Source: Ditylenchus dipsaci (taxonomy: Eukaryota > Nematoda > Chromadorea > Rhabditida > Anguinidae). From it: a stretch of DNA of 64,000 bases. Positions 12,448 to 25,600 of this stretch are shown here, piece by piece. Within the stretch, counting starts at the first letter, position 1, and each line of letters starts with the position of its first letter. The stretch is taken from positions 372,001-436,000 of the forward strand of contig SADC01001377.1 in NCBI GenBank assembly GCA_004194705.1, given 5' to 3'. The position numbers and the translations under genes are program-made. The notes beneath the pieces are model-generated. The model saw only the letters and a program-made list of their open reading frames with translations. It was not told the DNA's origin and did not search any database.

Positions 12448-13196
12448 AGCACTATTAGTTATGAATCTTTTTGTTCAAAAAAAATTAGATCTGGATAGTC
12501 ATTTTTTACAAATATCACGCACAAATCATTGCTGTATGTATTGTACACAGAGCAATCTGTCTCCATATCGCAGGCGTGGGATGCTGTAGCTACACTAAAC
12601 GCAAAATTTTGCAATTAGTCTACAAATTCTACCACAAAAACTAACTTGAAGCTCAAAGTAGTCATGAAAATAACAGCAAATGTTAGGTTGAAAACCTCCA
12701 TTTTGGGAAGTGCTCAAATGTTTTGGTTAGTTTTTAGAAAAATATTTTTTGTGGACTAATTTTTTATCGAATGGCTCTTTTATATGCTGCTACTTGTGAG
12801 TATTTCAATGAAATGGTTTTTAGCTTGAAATACCGCATGCGAACGCCATCTGTATTATGCAAATAAAGCAGTTTTTATTGGGCTGACCAACTTGGGGTTT
12901 ATTTTTTGTTTAATAAATTTGTTCGAATGTATCAGTGTGTAGTGAGCTTACACAAATGAGACAGACTAATCCCTAGTGTATTTTCCATCCTAGCGCATCA
13001 AACTGCAAGTTTTTATGTTGAGCTGCTGGACGTATAATATACTTTTTGCGTCTAGATTTTCCATGCAAACGGTACAAACTGTAGATTTCGTAAACATTTT
13101 TTCATTATCTTATTGATTTGTTTTCACAATTTTCATATGCATTAAAATTACGACTCTACCTGAAAATAGGTCACTTTTCTGGCTTCAAGGTTTAAG

Positions 13197-14116
13197 AAAT
13201 TCGAGCATCAACTTACCTACGAGATAAATTTAAACAAGGCTTTTTTACAAAAAAATTTACAGAGTGTCTCAAATTCGTCCCCGGTTTTGTTTTGGCAACA
13301 ACTTCGTTATCATCTAATCATTCATCAAGACTTTTCGGTGATTAGAAAAAGGACACTTTAGGCTTTTTTTTTTACCTTTTTTGTGGTTTTTCAATTAAGA
13401 TTTCATGTTTTGCTGGCCGGTCATAATTTTTGGTAATTTTTGTTCAGAAGGACTGCATATTTCATCGAGTAAAAAATGTGAACAGTGATCTGGTTCGCAT
13501 GCATCATTCAGCATTTTGGTGTTTCTTCCTAACTCCCTTCGATATTGTCTTTAAGCTTGCATCGGAGAGCCATGCATTGCGAACCAGAACATCTTTCACA
13601 TTTTTTCACACTTTTTTCTCCACACTTTTTGCTCGCTAGAATATTTATTTATTCTTGAAAGGTAGAAAAATAACTCAAATTTTTGAACGATCAGCAAAAC
13701 ATGAACTTTTAATTAAACAACGCCAAAAAAGGGAACAAATAAAAAGATAATGTGTCTTATTTCTAATAAACAAAAAAAATTATGAATGATTAAAAAATAA
13801 AAAAAGTTATGGCAAAAAAAACCAGGAAAGAATTTGAGACACCCTGTATTAATTTTAATACTTTTGGGTCAGCTTGAGTAATAAAATGTGGTAAAATACA
13901 TGAATTTATAATAGTGAACAAAAAATCGCGCACTATGGTGCGTGATTTTGTGAATCTTATAGAGCAAATCATTTATAATCAAGTTAACGATTTTCAATTA
14001 AAAAACTTCGTTAAAGGACATTAAAGGGCCAAATTCGAGCATCAACTTACCTACGAGATAAATTTAAACAAGGCTTTTTTACAAAAAAATTTACAGAGTG
14101 TCTCAAATTCGTCTCC
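13197..14116. repeat. 86-bp direct repeats around a mariner-like MITE
   Basis: 13,197-13,282 and 14,031-14,116 are almost identical (starting AAATTCGAGCATCAACTTAC). The inner end of the first copy opens a TIR-bounded segment, about 13,258-13,856, with ends ACAGAGTGTCTCAAATTCGT and AATTTGAGACACCCTGT, which are mariner-like. Either a segmental duplication or insertion of one element near another copy explains the arrangement. Confidence 0.6.
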
Positions 14117-14121
14117 GACAA

Positions 14122-14310
14122 CGGTTGTCCCCCGCCAATTCAAAAAAATTCCTGATCATTAAACTTCTGTACGGATTTTTTAACTTGGTTTCTAGCACAA
14201 CTATACCTAAAATTATATTTTAGCTAAAGTTTTGTTAGAAAACAAGCTGAAAAATCCGTGCAGAAATTCAATGATTAGGCGAAAAATTTTAAGTTGGCGG
14301 GTTACAATCT
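14122..14310. repeat. Palindromic MITE
   Basis: The inverted arms share CCCGCCAATTC / AAGTTGGCGGG, CTTCTGTACGGATTTTT and AACAAGCTGAAAAATCCG. The inner sequence is related to that of the TTAA MITEs at 58,885 and 63,365. Confidence 0.6.
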
Positions 14311-14339
14311 AGAACGCCTGGCCCTGGCCCTGTAATCAA

Positions 14340-14530
14340 AAGACTTTGCGCTCAGCGGCATGTGCAAAATTCGAATTAGCGGGAGGCAGTTATATTTCGT
14401 TTCGCATTGTACTTCTTTGGGGTTATTTCAAACGATTCCAAAGGGCACAAGAAGAGACGAAAGAGAATCTTCCCCCGCAATTCAAATTTTGAACACGCCG
14501 CTGCGCGCAAAAAACATGGTCATGTAAAAC
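14340..14530. repeat. Palindromic MITE, relative of 23,683-23,869
   Basis: The ends contain GCGGCATGTGCAAAATTCGA and TTTTGAACACGCCGCTGCGC. The centre has CGAAAGAGAA and GCATTGTACTTCTTTG, as in the copy inside the Vps15 gene. Confidence 0.6.
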
Positions 14531-14753
14531 AGTTAGCTTATGATGGCGCACGTCTGCAATTAGAATTTTATTAGTCACATGATGAATCTGAAATAGAACC
14601 CTAAATGGCCAAAAAGCTTATAAAGTCATATGCAGCAGCGTTCCTTAAAAAAAACAAAAGCACAGTTGTTTTTTATTTAATGACTGACAAGAGTGTCTGA
14701 TAGCAAATAGAAACAAAACTATTTATTAGCATTTCAATCAACGTTAGTCATGA

Positions 14754-14825
14754 GATCTTATGGTGTAATGGTTAGCACTCGATACTCTGAATCTCGCGAT
14801 CTGAGTTCGAATCTTAGTAAGACCT
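14754..14825 (+). tRNA. tRNA-Gln (anticodon CTG), possibly degenerate
   Basis: The 72-nt sequence folds as a cloverleaf: acceptor GATCTTA / TAAGACC with one mismatch (A2-C71), D arm GTGTAATGGTTAGCAC, anticodon loop CTCTGAA reading CTG, T arm CTGAG-TTCGAAT-CTTAG. The D arm and B box match eukaryotic tRNA-Gln closely. The anticodon stem has one mismatch (T-C). A T-rich run for polymerase III termination is only weak just downstream (ATTTTTC). It may be a functional gene with two mispairs or a young tRNA pseudogene. It lies about 400 bases beyond the 3' end of Vps15. Confidence 0.75.
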
Positions 14826-15233
14826 GTAGAATTTTTCTGGGCTATCTTTTAAATAGCATGCAAATGAGATAAAGCTCGTGATTGTTTTTTTTTGCAGATT
14901 TTAAAAAATAACTAAAATAATAAGAATAAGTAAAATAAAAAATAACTAAAAATAACCATATTCGGACAAAAAATATTATTCTGAGAACCGAGTGCATAGT
15001 AGGCAAAATTTTTAAGATTTGTTCATTGTACAAGCCTAATTATGAGTGAAATTTTTAGTCTCTTTGAAAAACCTGACGAATTAACTTATTTTTTTTTTAT
15101 TAAATCACTATTGTAAATAAATATTTACATGATTTTACAAACATTTCACATGCATCACCCGTAGAGAGCATCGTCCAGGCACTAACGAAAAAATTCCATT
15201 TAATCAAGCCACAGCTGCCGCAGAATGTATAAA

Positions 15234-18200
15234 TTAATAACATTTCCAGGTCTTGATTACTCCGTCTCTTCCCGAAGATACCAGCATATCAGGCCATACC
15301 GATAATAAATCAGTTATTGCGTCAGAGTGGTATTCTCCGACCTACAAATTACAAATAGATTTTTTTTCGAAATCCGTTATCAACCAGCTAAATAAAAAAC
15401 TCACTTGCAGTACTTTCTGGGAATCTCGTTCAGTAAGTGAACCAACTTGGGACCTGTCTTCCGTCTGAATTCTCAGGAGATTGTCCCGAAACATAATCTG
15501 GTTGTATCGGATCCGTGGGGAGCTGCTTTTTAAGTCCTGAAAACATTCGATTATGGATTTCATTATAAGGACAGTGTTTGCACTCTTACTATGAGTAAGA
15601 AGTACGAGCCACAAATTTTGAGATACGAGTTACGAGCCAAAATTTTGGGGGTTTCAGGTGCGAGTAGGAAGTAAAATGGCTAAAATTTAGCAGTAAGCGT
15701 AATTTTAAACTCAAACATTGGTTATAGAACCACACTAAGCTTTTTTAACAATTCTATAGCTGGTTGGATCCACTAGGTTTTGTATACAGTCGACTCCCTG
15801 CAGATCGACCCCTCTTTATAGTTTTCAGTAAAATCTTTATTTATTTGGTAGGGGCCAAAAAGAGATTTCTAGTGAGGGAACACCCTCAAAAATATATTAC
15901 GTTTCTTCAATAACGCTACTGGAAAAACCTACGCACTAGTTCAACATTTTTTGACCTAAAACAACCCTCAAGATTGCCAAACATGACTTTTTCGACGTTC
16001 TCACAAAACGGTTGAGGGTTATGTAGAGCTCGGAAAGGTTGTTCGGCTTGTTTTGTTAACAGTGCCTTACCTGGAGGTTGACACTAGCAGAAGGTGAGCA
16101 GTTGTCTGACAAATGTTTCCTATAGGGCCCACATAAATAGTTTGATTTATCTGCTCTTTTCAGGTTCCAGCATCTGAGACTGCCCTCACAATCACCAGTG
16201 AACAGAGTGTTGTTGTCGACACAAGACTAAAAATTTGGGTAATTGCAAACCACATCTATTTGTAAAAAGTGTTTTACTTGAGCTAATGCTGTAGTCACGA
16301 ATTCCTGCCTGTAAACTAGTGGGGCTTCAGCACTGGGCCAGAACACGTCAGTACGACTCTGTGAGCTGAAAACAGTGATTGTTTGCTGGCGTTGTAAAAG
16401 AGGTTTTTATATGAAAATACCTCAGGTCCCACAATGAAAGTTCTCCTTCCCGCGATGAGTTGGTGATAACTTCAGCGCATTTGGAGGCACGTGCTAGAGG
16501 CCAACTATAAATTTCATCCAGGTTAGACAGAAAAAAGAAATAAATCGGTGATAACACACCTTCTTAGAGGTATTATTTTGTCGGAGGGGTGAGACCAACT
16601 AGATATTTCCAGTCCAGCAAACCTGAAAAAGAGAAAAAAGATGTAAAATAAATTATGGAGACCAGTCTCATTTCTTGCGAACAAACCTCAGGTCACACAA
16701 TATCAAATTCTTCGTGGTTGCTGAAGAAGCTGTGAGCATCATCCTGCAAATTTCGCCATTAACGAACCATTACAGACGAATAAGAAAGAAAAATGAATCC
16801 ACCAGTGCTGATTGGCTGAATCTACGCACATGGATGTCATCAACCCATAACTGAAAACAAAAAAATATTGCATTATATACATCAGTTTCAGTGAAAAACT
16901 GCACCTATTCCGAGCCCTCTTTTTCCATAATGGTTCTAGTTGGATGAGATTGCGAGAATTTTTCGGAGCTATCCTAGAACAAATAGTTCCTGATTAAAAA
17001 ATTATATTAGTGGACACCTTTACCTCAAATCAAAGCAATAAATAGCGCTATGATGGGTGAGTGCGTAAATCAAATGATCAAAACAGTGCATGTCAACTAT
17101 AGCCCCATCCTGCTCACAATCTATCTGATAGGATTTGAGGATGCGTTTGTGTTCAATGTCAAATATCTACAAACGAGTGTATGAGAATAAATAACTTGGA
17201 TCAGAAAGTTATTGGTGCCTGTAAATCTCCATCCGCCAAAGCTATTGCCAAGTGTCCATCACCCAGAAAACTACAGCAATTTATTTTATGGCCTGAAAAA
17301 TAAACGATTTTTCAATACGTGGCATTTTAATAGGGCATGATTTGTAACTGCAGGTGTTTCAATTTGACGACACCCCCAAAAGTTAGTTCCCGCATAGGGT
17401 CTGACACTTTCTTTGACCTGGGTTTTAAAGCCTTTTGCTTGTTGTCTTCGGTTAGTCCATCGATTTTGCCAGTCATTTTTGTAATTACATACAATATTGC
17501 TTAATTAAAAAAGTCCCGCATCTTTCGCACCTTTTGTCGCACGCCTTTTGAAAAAGGGTTCGTTGAATCGAAAGGCGTGGGACTTTTCGGCAAAACTGTT
17601 GCCATTTACAAAAAGGATTGGCAAATCAAAATTCTTACAATTTTTAAAACTAGACTCACCAAGTACAACTGGAAAAATACTTTAAAATCTGGGTCAAAGA
17701 AAGTGTCAGACCCTAGGCGGAAATAAACTTTTCGGGTTTTTTTTTCTCAAATCGAGAGTGGACCGTTGGCAATTACCGTATTTCCTCTGATAGAGCTCCC
17801 GGGGCTTCATTTTTTGGATGCCCGAAAATCTTGAAATTGTAAATCGAAAATGGCCCTAACTCTGAAGTTCTATTCAAAAAAACAAAAGGGGTGGGGGTAG
17901 GTCGATAACTACTTACTGTATCTGAAAGTGTCCAGTGACAAAGCTGAAGGATGAGAGCTTTCCTGACTGCAGCTAGCAGAATTGGCCAACCATATCTTCA
18001 CTGACTGATCCACACTACTGCTTGCAAAGTGGTTTTTGTTTGGATGGAGAGCAAGTCTAAAAATAAGCTAACGTCAGCGAAATGCAAATCAACGAGTGTT
18101 GGACAAAAGAAAACGCCGCAAAAATATATCAGAGGCCACACATAAACATGCATCACCTGGTTATTTTGCCGGAATGTTCATGGAGATGGGACAGCAGTCG

Positions 18201-19694
18201 TAGTTCCAGTCTGTTTTTCTTGGTATCAGGAGACATATTTATGTGTTCGACCAAGTTGCCGCGTGACGCAATTTCTCCTCCATCTACATATGCGCCAGCT
18301 GCAGCTGCTATTTTCACCTAAACTGATGCTTTGCATTATTTTTTGCTGTTGTCACATGTCTTACAGCTATTTCATTGTTTTGAATTTGTGTAGAGTTACT
18401 GCCAGTAATGCGTTTTTGCTCATTGTACCGTTTACGCTTGTGACTTAAGGTCTCTTCTAGTTGGAATTGGGCAGAAGAAGATCCATCTGGAATTTTTTGA
18501 CTATATTTTGCTGTGATAAAAATTTGTCACTTACAAGCTTGTAGATCGTTATAGACTTCGCTTACAGCTGCAGTTGTGCGACCATGAACTTCCAATGCTT
18601 CAGAGGGAGAGCCCTGAAAATGTCGAAAGGTTTTATCTCAAGCCGGACGGTTTTTTTTATCAGTTTCGAATTTTTTATTGCTATGATTTATTCCAAAACA
18701 AAATACGACAAATTCCAGGACGAAAAATAAACAAACACAGACAATTGCACCTGATTCTTTTTTTTGAAAAGTTATGGATTTTTTAGTTTCGTATTTTCGT
18801 CTAATTCTGTTTTTTTTTCTTTTTCCGGTGCGGGTCTGGGAGTGAGTCTATAATTTCACAAGCGTTTTTATGAACATGGTGTTTTATATTCTAGCAATTC
18901 CCGCCGAGTCATAAATATGATTATTTAGAAACTACCGTATATTCTTTATTAAAAGACCATGGTCGTTTATTAAAGACCACAGCTCCCCAAGCACTTTGTG
19001 GCATTGTGTTTTTAGCTATGAAAAATCTGAGATTTTAAGGCACACGACCCTCGAAATGTAGCTAAGAAACAGGGCTATTTTTTAAGGGGTCGTGTGCCTG
19101 AAAATCTTAGATTTTTCATAACTAAAAACACAATGCGACAAATTGCTTGGGGTGTTGTGTTCTTTAATAAACGACCATAGTCTTTTAATAAAGAATATAC
19201 GGTATTTTGAAAAGAGATGTACTGGGGGCTCAGATAAAGAGAGCTTCAGTTTTTCGAGACTCGACTGTAGCGAAACTCACATATTCATTATTGGTGCGAT
19301 CAACATCTGAAGAATTCAAGACATCCTTCCAGCCAGCATGCTGAAAAATTCCCTCACATTTATTCCAAAATTTTGAATTAACGTACTTGTGAAGTGCCCA
19401 TTTTATGTACGCCTTTATCAAGATCGAAAATCTTGCGTTTGACTTTGGATAGTTCATTGAAGTGAATGCTAGTCAACTCTGAGCACTTACAATCCATGAA
19501 ATCCTGCCATTTTTGCCTTCACTATCGCATTTGCAAGAAAACCTGATATACACATAATATATATACAAATATACCACATTAATTTTGAGTTCAAATCAAA
19601 CTTTTTGCGGTAGGTATCCATTTTGGTGAGGATGTTCTTGAAAGTCAATAATTTGTCCTCAATCTCTTCTGTCAAACCCAGATTCAAGAGTTTC
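15234..19694 (-). CDS. PIK3R4: Vps15 linker and C-terminal WD40 exons
   Basis: The linker begins [18 protein letters not shown] and includes HAGWKDVL. The WD40 part follows with [115 protein letters not shown] and the final [15 protein letters not shown] before TAA (complement of 15234-15236). Each blade ends in the W-D or W-K/N signature. Splice phase is continuous throughout. One intron (17,167-17,218) would need a GC donor (CAG|GCACCA), which is weak. Confidence 0.93.
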
Positions 19695-22600
19695 CTGTGA
19701 ATTTTTTTTAAATATAAATTTAAGAAAAAGACTGGACAAAAATGCCAAACCTAATAGCAGAATTGAGAGCGGGCTCTTTGGAAGTTGACATATCAGTGGA
19801 TGATTGGGAATTTGACTTGGAACGACTGCCCACTGGACTAGTAAGAGATGTTGCTGAGAATAACGAGTTTTACCACCGCCTAATTTTTCTAGAGTCCTTC
19901 TGTTTTCCAATGCGACCACTAGATCGGCCGTAAATTGTGACCTAGAATTAAAATAGCGATTAGCACATGATAAAGATGATTTTTTTGCAAAAACTTACAC
20001 ACAACAAAGTTCCAAATGTCTCTAGGAATGGGCTCCACCAAACAGTTGTAAATTACAGTTTTGTCGTTGAGACGGATTAGATTCTCAGTGAGATACACTT
20101 TTACCTAAAGAAGTTTACATGGTCAACACCAGCATGGCTTAATGCGTTATAAAAAGGGCACCAATGGAGTCAATTTGCAGTAGAAATCAGATGTAGTAAA
20201 AGTCGTATCCAGCACAACCAATATACTCACAGCAGCAACTGAATATATCGAATTCAAAATTTCAGCTATCCAACCAGCAAAATTTATGGTTTAACACGAC
20301 AACGGCCGTTGTAACAAGTGGTGATTCTAGCGCAGAATTTTACGCTGAACAAGATGGAGCAAACGAAAATTTCGAAAAGGTCAATTTTTGGGGTTTTGGC
20401 GCAAATTTAAAAAGGTGCAGTTTTTGAAAATGAGTTACCGTATTTCCTCTAATAAGCGATTATTTTTCAAAGCCCCAAAAATCGGAAAATTTGGAATTCG
20501 ATTTCGAGATTTTTGGGTGCTCAACCAAAATCTAGAAAGTGGAACCGGTAGAGCTCGTAGGAGTTAAGAAAACGTATCAAACAGCTTTGCAAAATATTGC
20601 TTCTACACTGAGATCCAGACCCTCAAAGTCGAGGGGGGGGCTTATTAGAGCGGGGGCGCTTATTAGAGAAATACGGTACTGCATATAAATGACTCTAACT
20701 CAGCTGGTAGGTGTATTGGGTAAAGCTTTATAGCTCATTAGAACCACGAAGAGATGGGCTTTCAATGGGCTTCTATAGGCTTCAATGGGCTTCTATTAGA
20801 CTATCATACACTGATTCGTGATCAGCGCACCCGATTTGCTAACAAAACCACTCTTATAATGTGAAAAGGACTGTTATATTTTGAATTCCTTGCGAGACAA
20901 TAAATATTCAAATAAGTTAATCTGATGTAATTTAAATGTTTATTGTCTCGAAAAGAATTCAAATATAACAGTCGTTTTTACATTATAAGAGTGTTTTTGT
21001 TAGCAAATCGGGTACGCTGATCACGAATCTGATGTAAGATTTCCCGATTGTCTGTTTAAAAAAAAGTTTTCCGCTAAAAACTCAAAAAGACTAAAAGTGC
21101 CACTAACTTTTAAGGTCATTTTTAACATTTAAAGCCAGATTTTTTACTAAAAGTTTATATACCGTTTTGCGCTGTTGCGACAGATTCTGCGCTCATATTT
21201 TAACACACTCACTACACAAAAAGATCACAGTCCAAACCCGAAAAAAGTCTGGTTTTTTAAAATGCAATTTTTTAGTCTTTTATTAAAAAAGTTCAATTTT
21301 TGAATAGTGTATGATAGTTTAATAGCACATTTGAAAGCCCGTCTCCTCGTGGTTCTAATGAGCCATGAAGCTTTACCCAATACACCTACCAAGCTGAGTT
21401 AGAGTCATTTATATGCAGTACCATTTTCAAAAACTGCACTTTTTAAAATTTGCGCCAAAAACCCAAAAATGACCTTTTCGAAATTTCCGTTTGCTCCATC
21501 TTGTTCAGCGTGAAATTCTGCGCTAGAATCACCACTTGTTACAACCGGCCATTCTTGTATTAAGCCTGGGTCCGGGTTTTTGACGTAAACTTCCGTCTAC
21601 TCGACAAGCTTTCTACTCCTAAATAATTATATGAAATAACAGTTAGAATCTGGGTAACTTGCTACAACCACCGACAACTATAATGTCCTCCTCGTTAGAG
21701 CAATGACACTTTTTATTCAGAGGTTTTTTCCACCAATGGATTTTACACGTGACGTGAAAATTCTGAGCAAAATCATATAAGAGAATAAGTTTTTTTGGGT
21801 TAGTCAAAATAGATAAGCAAGTCAACTGACCTCTTAACCACTTGTTCTAAAAAAAACATACGGGTTTAGAAAAATCATTTTTGGTCCAAATATTTACGGG
21901 TGTACTAGGAATGGAAAGACATCATGCATGAGATCACAAATGATGGATTTGGGCAGCAACTCTTCGTCACAGAGAGCGTGAATGCAACACAAAGCTGCAA
22001 AATTATTGGTGAAACAATGTCAATAATTCGAGTGAAATATTACCCTGCAGCACCAAAACTCCTTGAGGTCTTGGAGACCCTAAAAATGATCGTTGTATAG
22101 TGTACACCCGATATAGTGTAAGCATGGAGCCAATATTTTTGGCCAGCGGTTAATAAATATGACTAGAATGAACACTCGATATAGTGTACACCTGAAGCCT
22201 ATACACTATATCGAGCGACGGCTGTATATATAAGTGAAATAGTCCAGATAAATGAATACATACCTGTTGCAGAAATGGTTTCAATTTGCTGCAACGATTT
22301 TTGCCCAAGTTTCTTGCAACAACTGGACAACCCTCAAAAAATGTAGCCCGGATTCTCCAATCAGCCTTGTCATTTAATAATGTGCTCATATGCATCAGAA
22401 TGTCGGTTGCTGAAAAGTTTTGTTAATTACAGGGTGCCCAAGACATATGCCCACTTTCACACAGCTTTAACTTTTTTAAGTCGAATTTCGGAATTCTGGA
22501 ATCTCAAGGCATTTTCAATACATCGTTAAAAACACGATTCTTTCTTAATCCGCCTGCGGTTTGGGCTGTGGTTAGTTTAAGGTCCAAACCATGTGGATAC

Positions 22601-25600
22601 TAAACAAAAATCGACTTTTTGAAGTTATATACGAAAAAGATTGCTATTCGATTCTAAGCCTACCTACGTTAATCAGAATCGTGAAATTTTGATTATAAAA
22701 GGTATAGGTGAGTGAAAGTGTTCATATTTCTTGGACCCCTTTATTTTTATGTCATTTTCGCAACTAAATTTACCTTGGTTTGGACCGAAAAATTCGCACA
22801 GACGTTCAAGATTTTCGGTGGCAAATAGACACTGACGAACATCATTTTCAGAGCCACACAAGTTTACAAATAGTTCATTGACGGTGTCCTACAATTTGCA
22901 GTTGAGAACGAAAACAGGAGTAAGTGTTGCAACATACTTGAAGAGCTATTTGCTCCGATTTAATCAGGATTCTTTCGTTCTCTTCCAACTCAATAGCAGT
23001 TAACTTTTGAGAAGTTGTAGGGGCACAGATGGGTTTGGTGCGGTGGACATCATTTCGGCTTCATCTCTCAGCTTGTAAATACCTTCTTGCAGAAATCTAA
23101 AAGCTCCTATGTAAAAAGTGCTGTCAACGGTTTTTAAGAGCACTACTTCAATGAGATTATAGCCAGTTGACCGATGTTGGTTGCCAGGGCTAAAGTGAAA
23201 AATTCGAATTTTTGAAAATATCGAGAAATTTGCGTACCTATTTTTACGTGGTTTGAATGGTCTAATGTGATGAATTTCTAAAAAGGGTAAATAAGCTTTT
23301 ATTGAGACTCGTAACGTGGCTGAACTGCCGAGAATTCCAAATGCCGAAACTCAATTGAGGACCATACTTTAATTTCCTTCTATACATGCAAATTTTAAAA
23401 ACATGTTTTAGTCCGCTGGCTTAACCAGAGCCTACGCACAAACCAAAAAAATCCTCAAGGTGAAGGGCGATAAAATAAATTAAATTTGTCTGCATTTAGA
23501 ATGGTCGGTAACTGACCTTTCCTGGACTCACTTTCTGGACTTACCAATTTAGGGAAGATAAAATCAACAAGAAGGCGACATTCATCCGGTGGTATAACCG
23601 ATAGTGAAGACAGTATTTCTGTCAAAGCAAACACTGATTCTGATCTAAAAAATGAACAAATATTTTTGAAAGGGGGAATTAAAGGACTATGGTTTTGCGA
23701 GTAGCGGCATAAAAAATTCAATTGGCGGGGGACACTTCTTTTCGGTCTCGCACTGTACTCTTTGCAGTCACATCAAACGACTCGAAAGACTGCGATGCCA
23801 GACGAAAGAGAACTGTCCCCCGCCAATTCAAATTTTACTCATGTCGCTGCGCGCAAAAACCATGGCCCCTTAACAAAATCAACTAGTGTTTTTTTACCTA
23901 ACTTGCGGATAGTAGTCAGTGAGCAGATGAGCCTGCAATTTATTAATATTGCTCCTTACAATCAACGTTTAAAATTAAAAAAGCAACTTACAACATAGGG
24001 AACTATTCTGTCTGCAATGGCGGAAGGAAGCAATTTGGAAAATTGTTGAAGCAAGGAAATAGCGTCCTTAAACATTCATTGGTTACAGATCGTGAAATTG
24101 AATCTCCAATGGGTTTCATCCATATACAAACCCCTTAATTCTACTTCCCATTGGGGCTTACAGTCAGGGTTTTTACTGCAAAGTAATTCCTGTGCCAAAG
24201 TTTCAGGGCCTTTTTAATTATACACGGCGGATTACAGGGCAGAGTTTGACCCCAAGCTAGATCCGAGAAAAAACCCTCATGCTCTATTTCAGAACTGTTT
24301 TTTGCAAAACTTTACGAAAACTCCAAAACTCACTAGCATTTCTGAATTTTGTAAACGTTTGCCAAAATACACTTCTTTTCCCTGCTAGCTAGTCAAAAAA
24401 GTACCATTTTGGAAGAAAGTGACCGGCAAGCTCGCAGGTTTGATGTTACTAAGTCAATGAGCAGAAGAACTGATTCATCCTTGTCATCCTCCAACTGCGA
24501 CAGGTAGTTATCCCTCTCCACATACAATCTGCAATACACAAAACTCATACCGCCCAACTATAATATGACTAACTTGGTAATCAAGTCATCTGCACCCATG
24601 GTATGTTGAAACTCTTTGAAATAGCGATAGAGGTGTCGCTCAAAGATAGGTGGGAATAAATTCGAGCTGCATGGAGACATCTAATTTAGAATAAAGTAAA
24701 ATTGAAAAATCTAAGCTGAAAACTACCTTTCCAAACTCTTCTTTACGTTTTACTGGATCCCTCTCAAGCATGACTGAAATTTTCAGCTACAATCAACCCT
24801 CGGTAAACCGGCACCCCTAGTAACCGGCCTTTGGTCGACAGTTTATCGAGAATGCACTTTTATAGAAGGGTAATATTGTTTAATTATTTCTGTCCAGCCA
24901 AATCAGACAAGGGTTGACTTTTAAAGGCAATTATCACCTTCCAGCAATCCCCGGTAGCCCTCGGGAATGTTTGTCAGTATTTTTTTCAGGTGCTGCTTAG
25001 CCAACCGCTCATCCATCTTCTTATAGTCGATGGCTTGGGTAGAGTAAAGGCTTTTTGTCGCCCATCTGTCAATAGCTCCAGAATAACACAACCCATTCCG
25101 AAGATGTCCATCGCTTCAGTCAGACCTGAATTGAATGTAGTAATTTACTGGTAAAATGAGGTTGTGAGATACCTTCAGAAATATTGAGGAAATCTCCAGG
25201 AAGTCTAGAAGAGATAAGCTCCTCACTTTTCTTGAACCTTTCTGGAGCCAGGTTGCAGGTTCTCCTGCGACTTGTATCAAAGAAGAAGGTGAAATTGGAA
25301 GGGTTGTCCTGAATAAAGCCGCGCAAACATTTTGTTGATACAGTTGAGTCTCGAGTTTACGGCAATCCAAAATGTTAGTTCCCGCCTAGCGTACGACAAT
25401 TTTTCGATCTGAATTTTATGTCTTTCGCAAGTCATTTTCGGATAGTTGATTCGTTTTCTTTAAAGTTAACAATTTGACCGTGGAAACCTGCGAATCTTGA
25501 TTTGTTGGGTGTTGTAAAATTGAGACTCAGTTTTTTACGGCGAAATTGTTAAGTTGTTGTAATTGTTAAGATTGCCCAATATTTTTTTCAACCGACACAT

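Noticed and set aside
19230..19457. Full 75-codon minus-strand frame
   Set aside because: Only its part at 19281-19340, bounded by CAG and GTGAGT and in phase with Vps15, is coding; the rest is intron.
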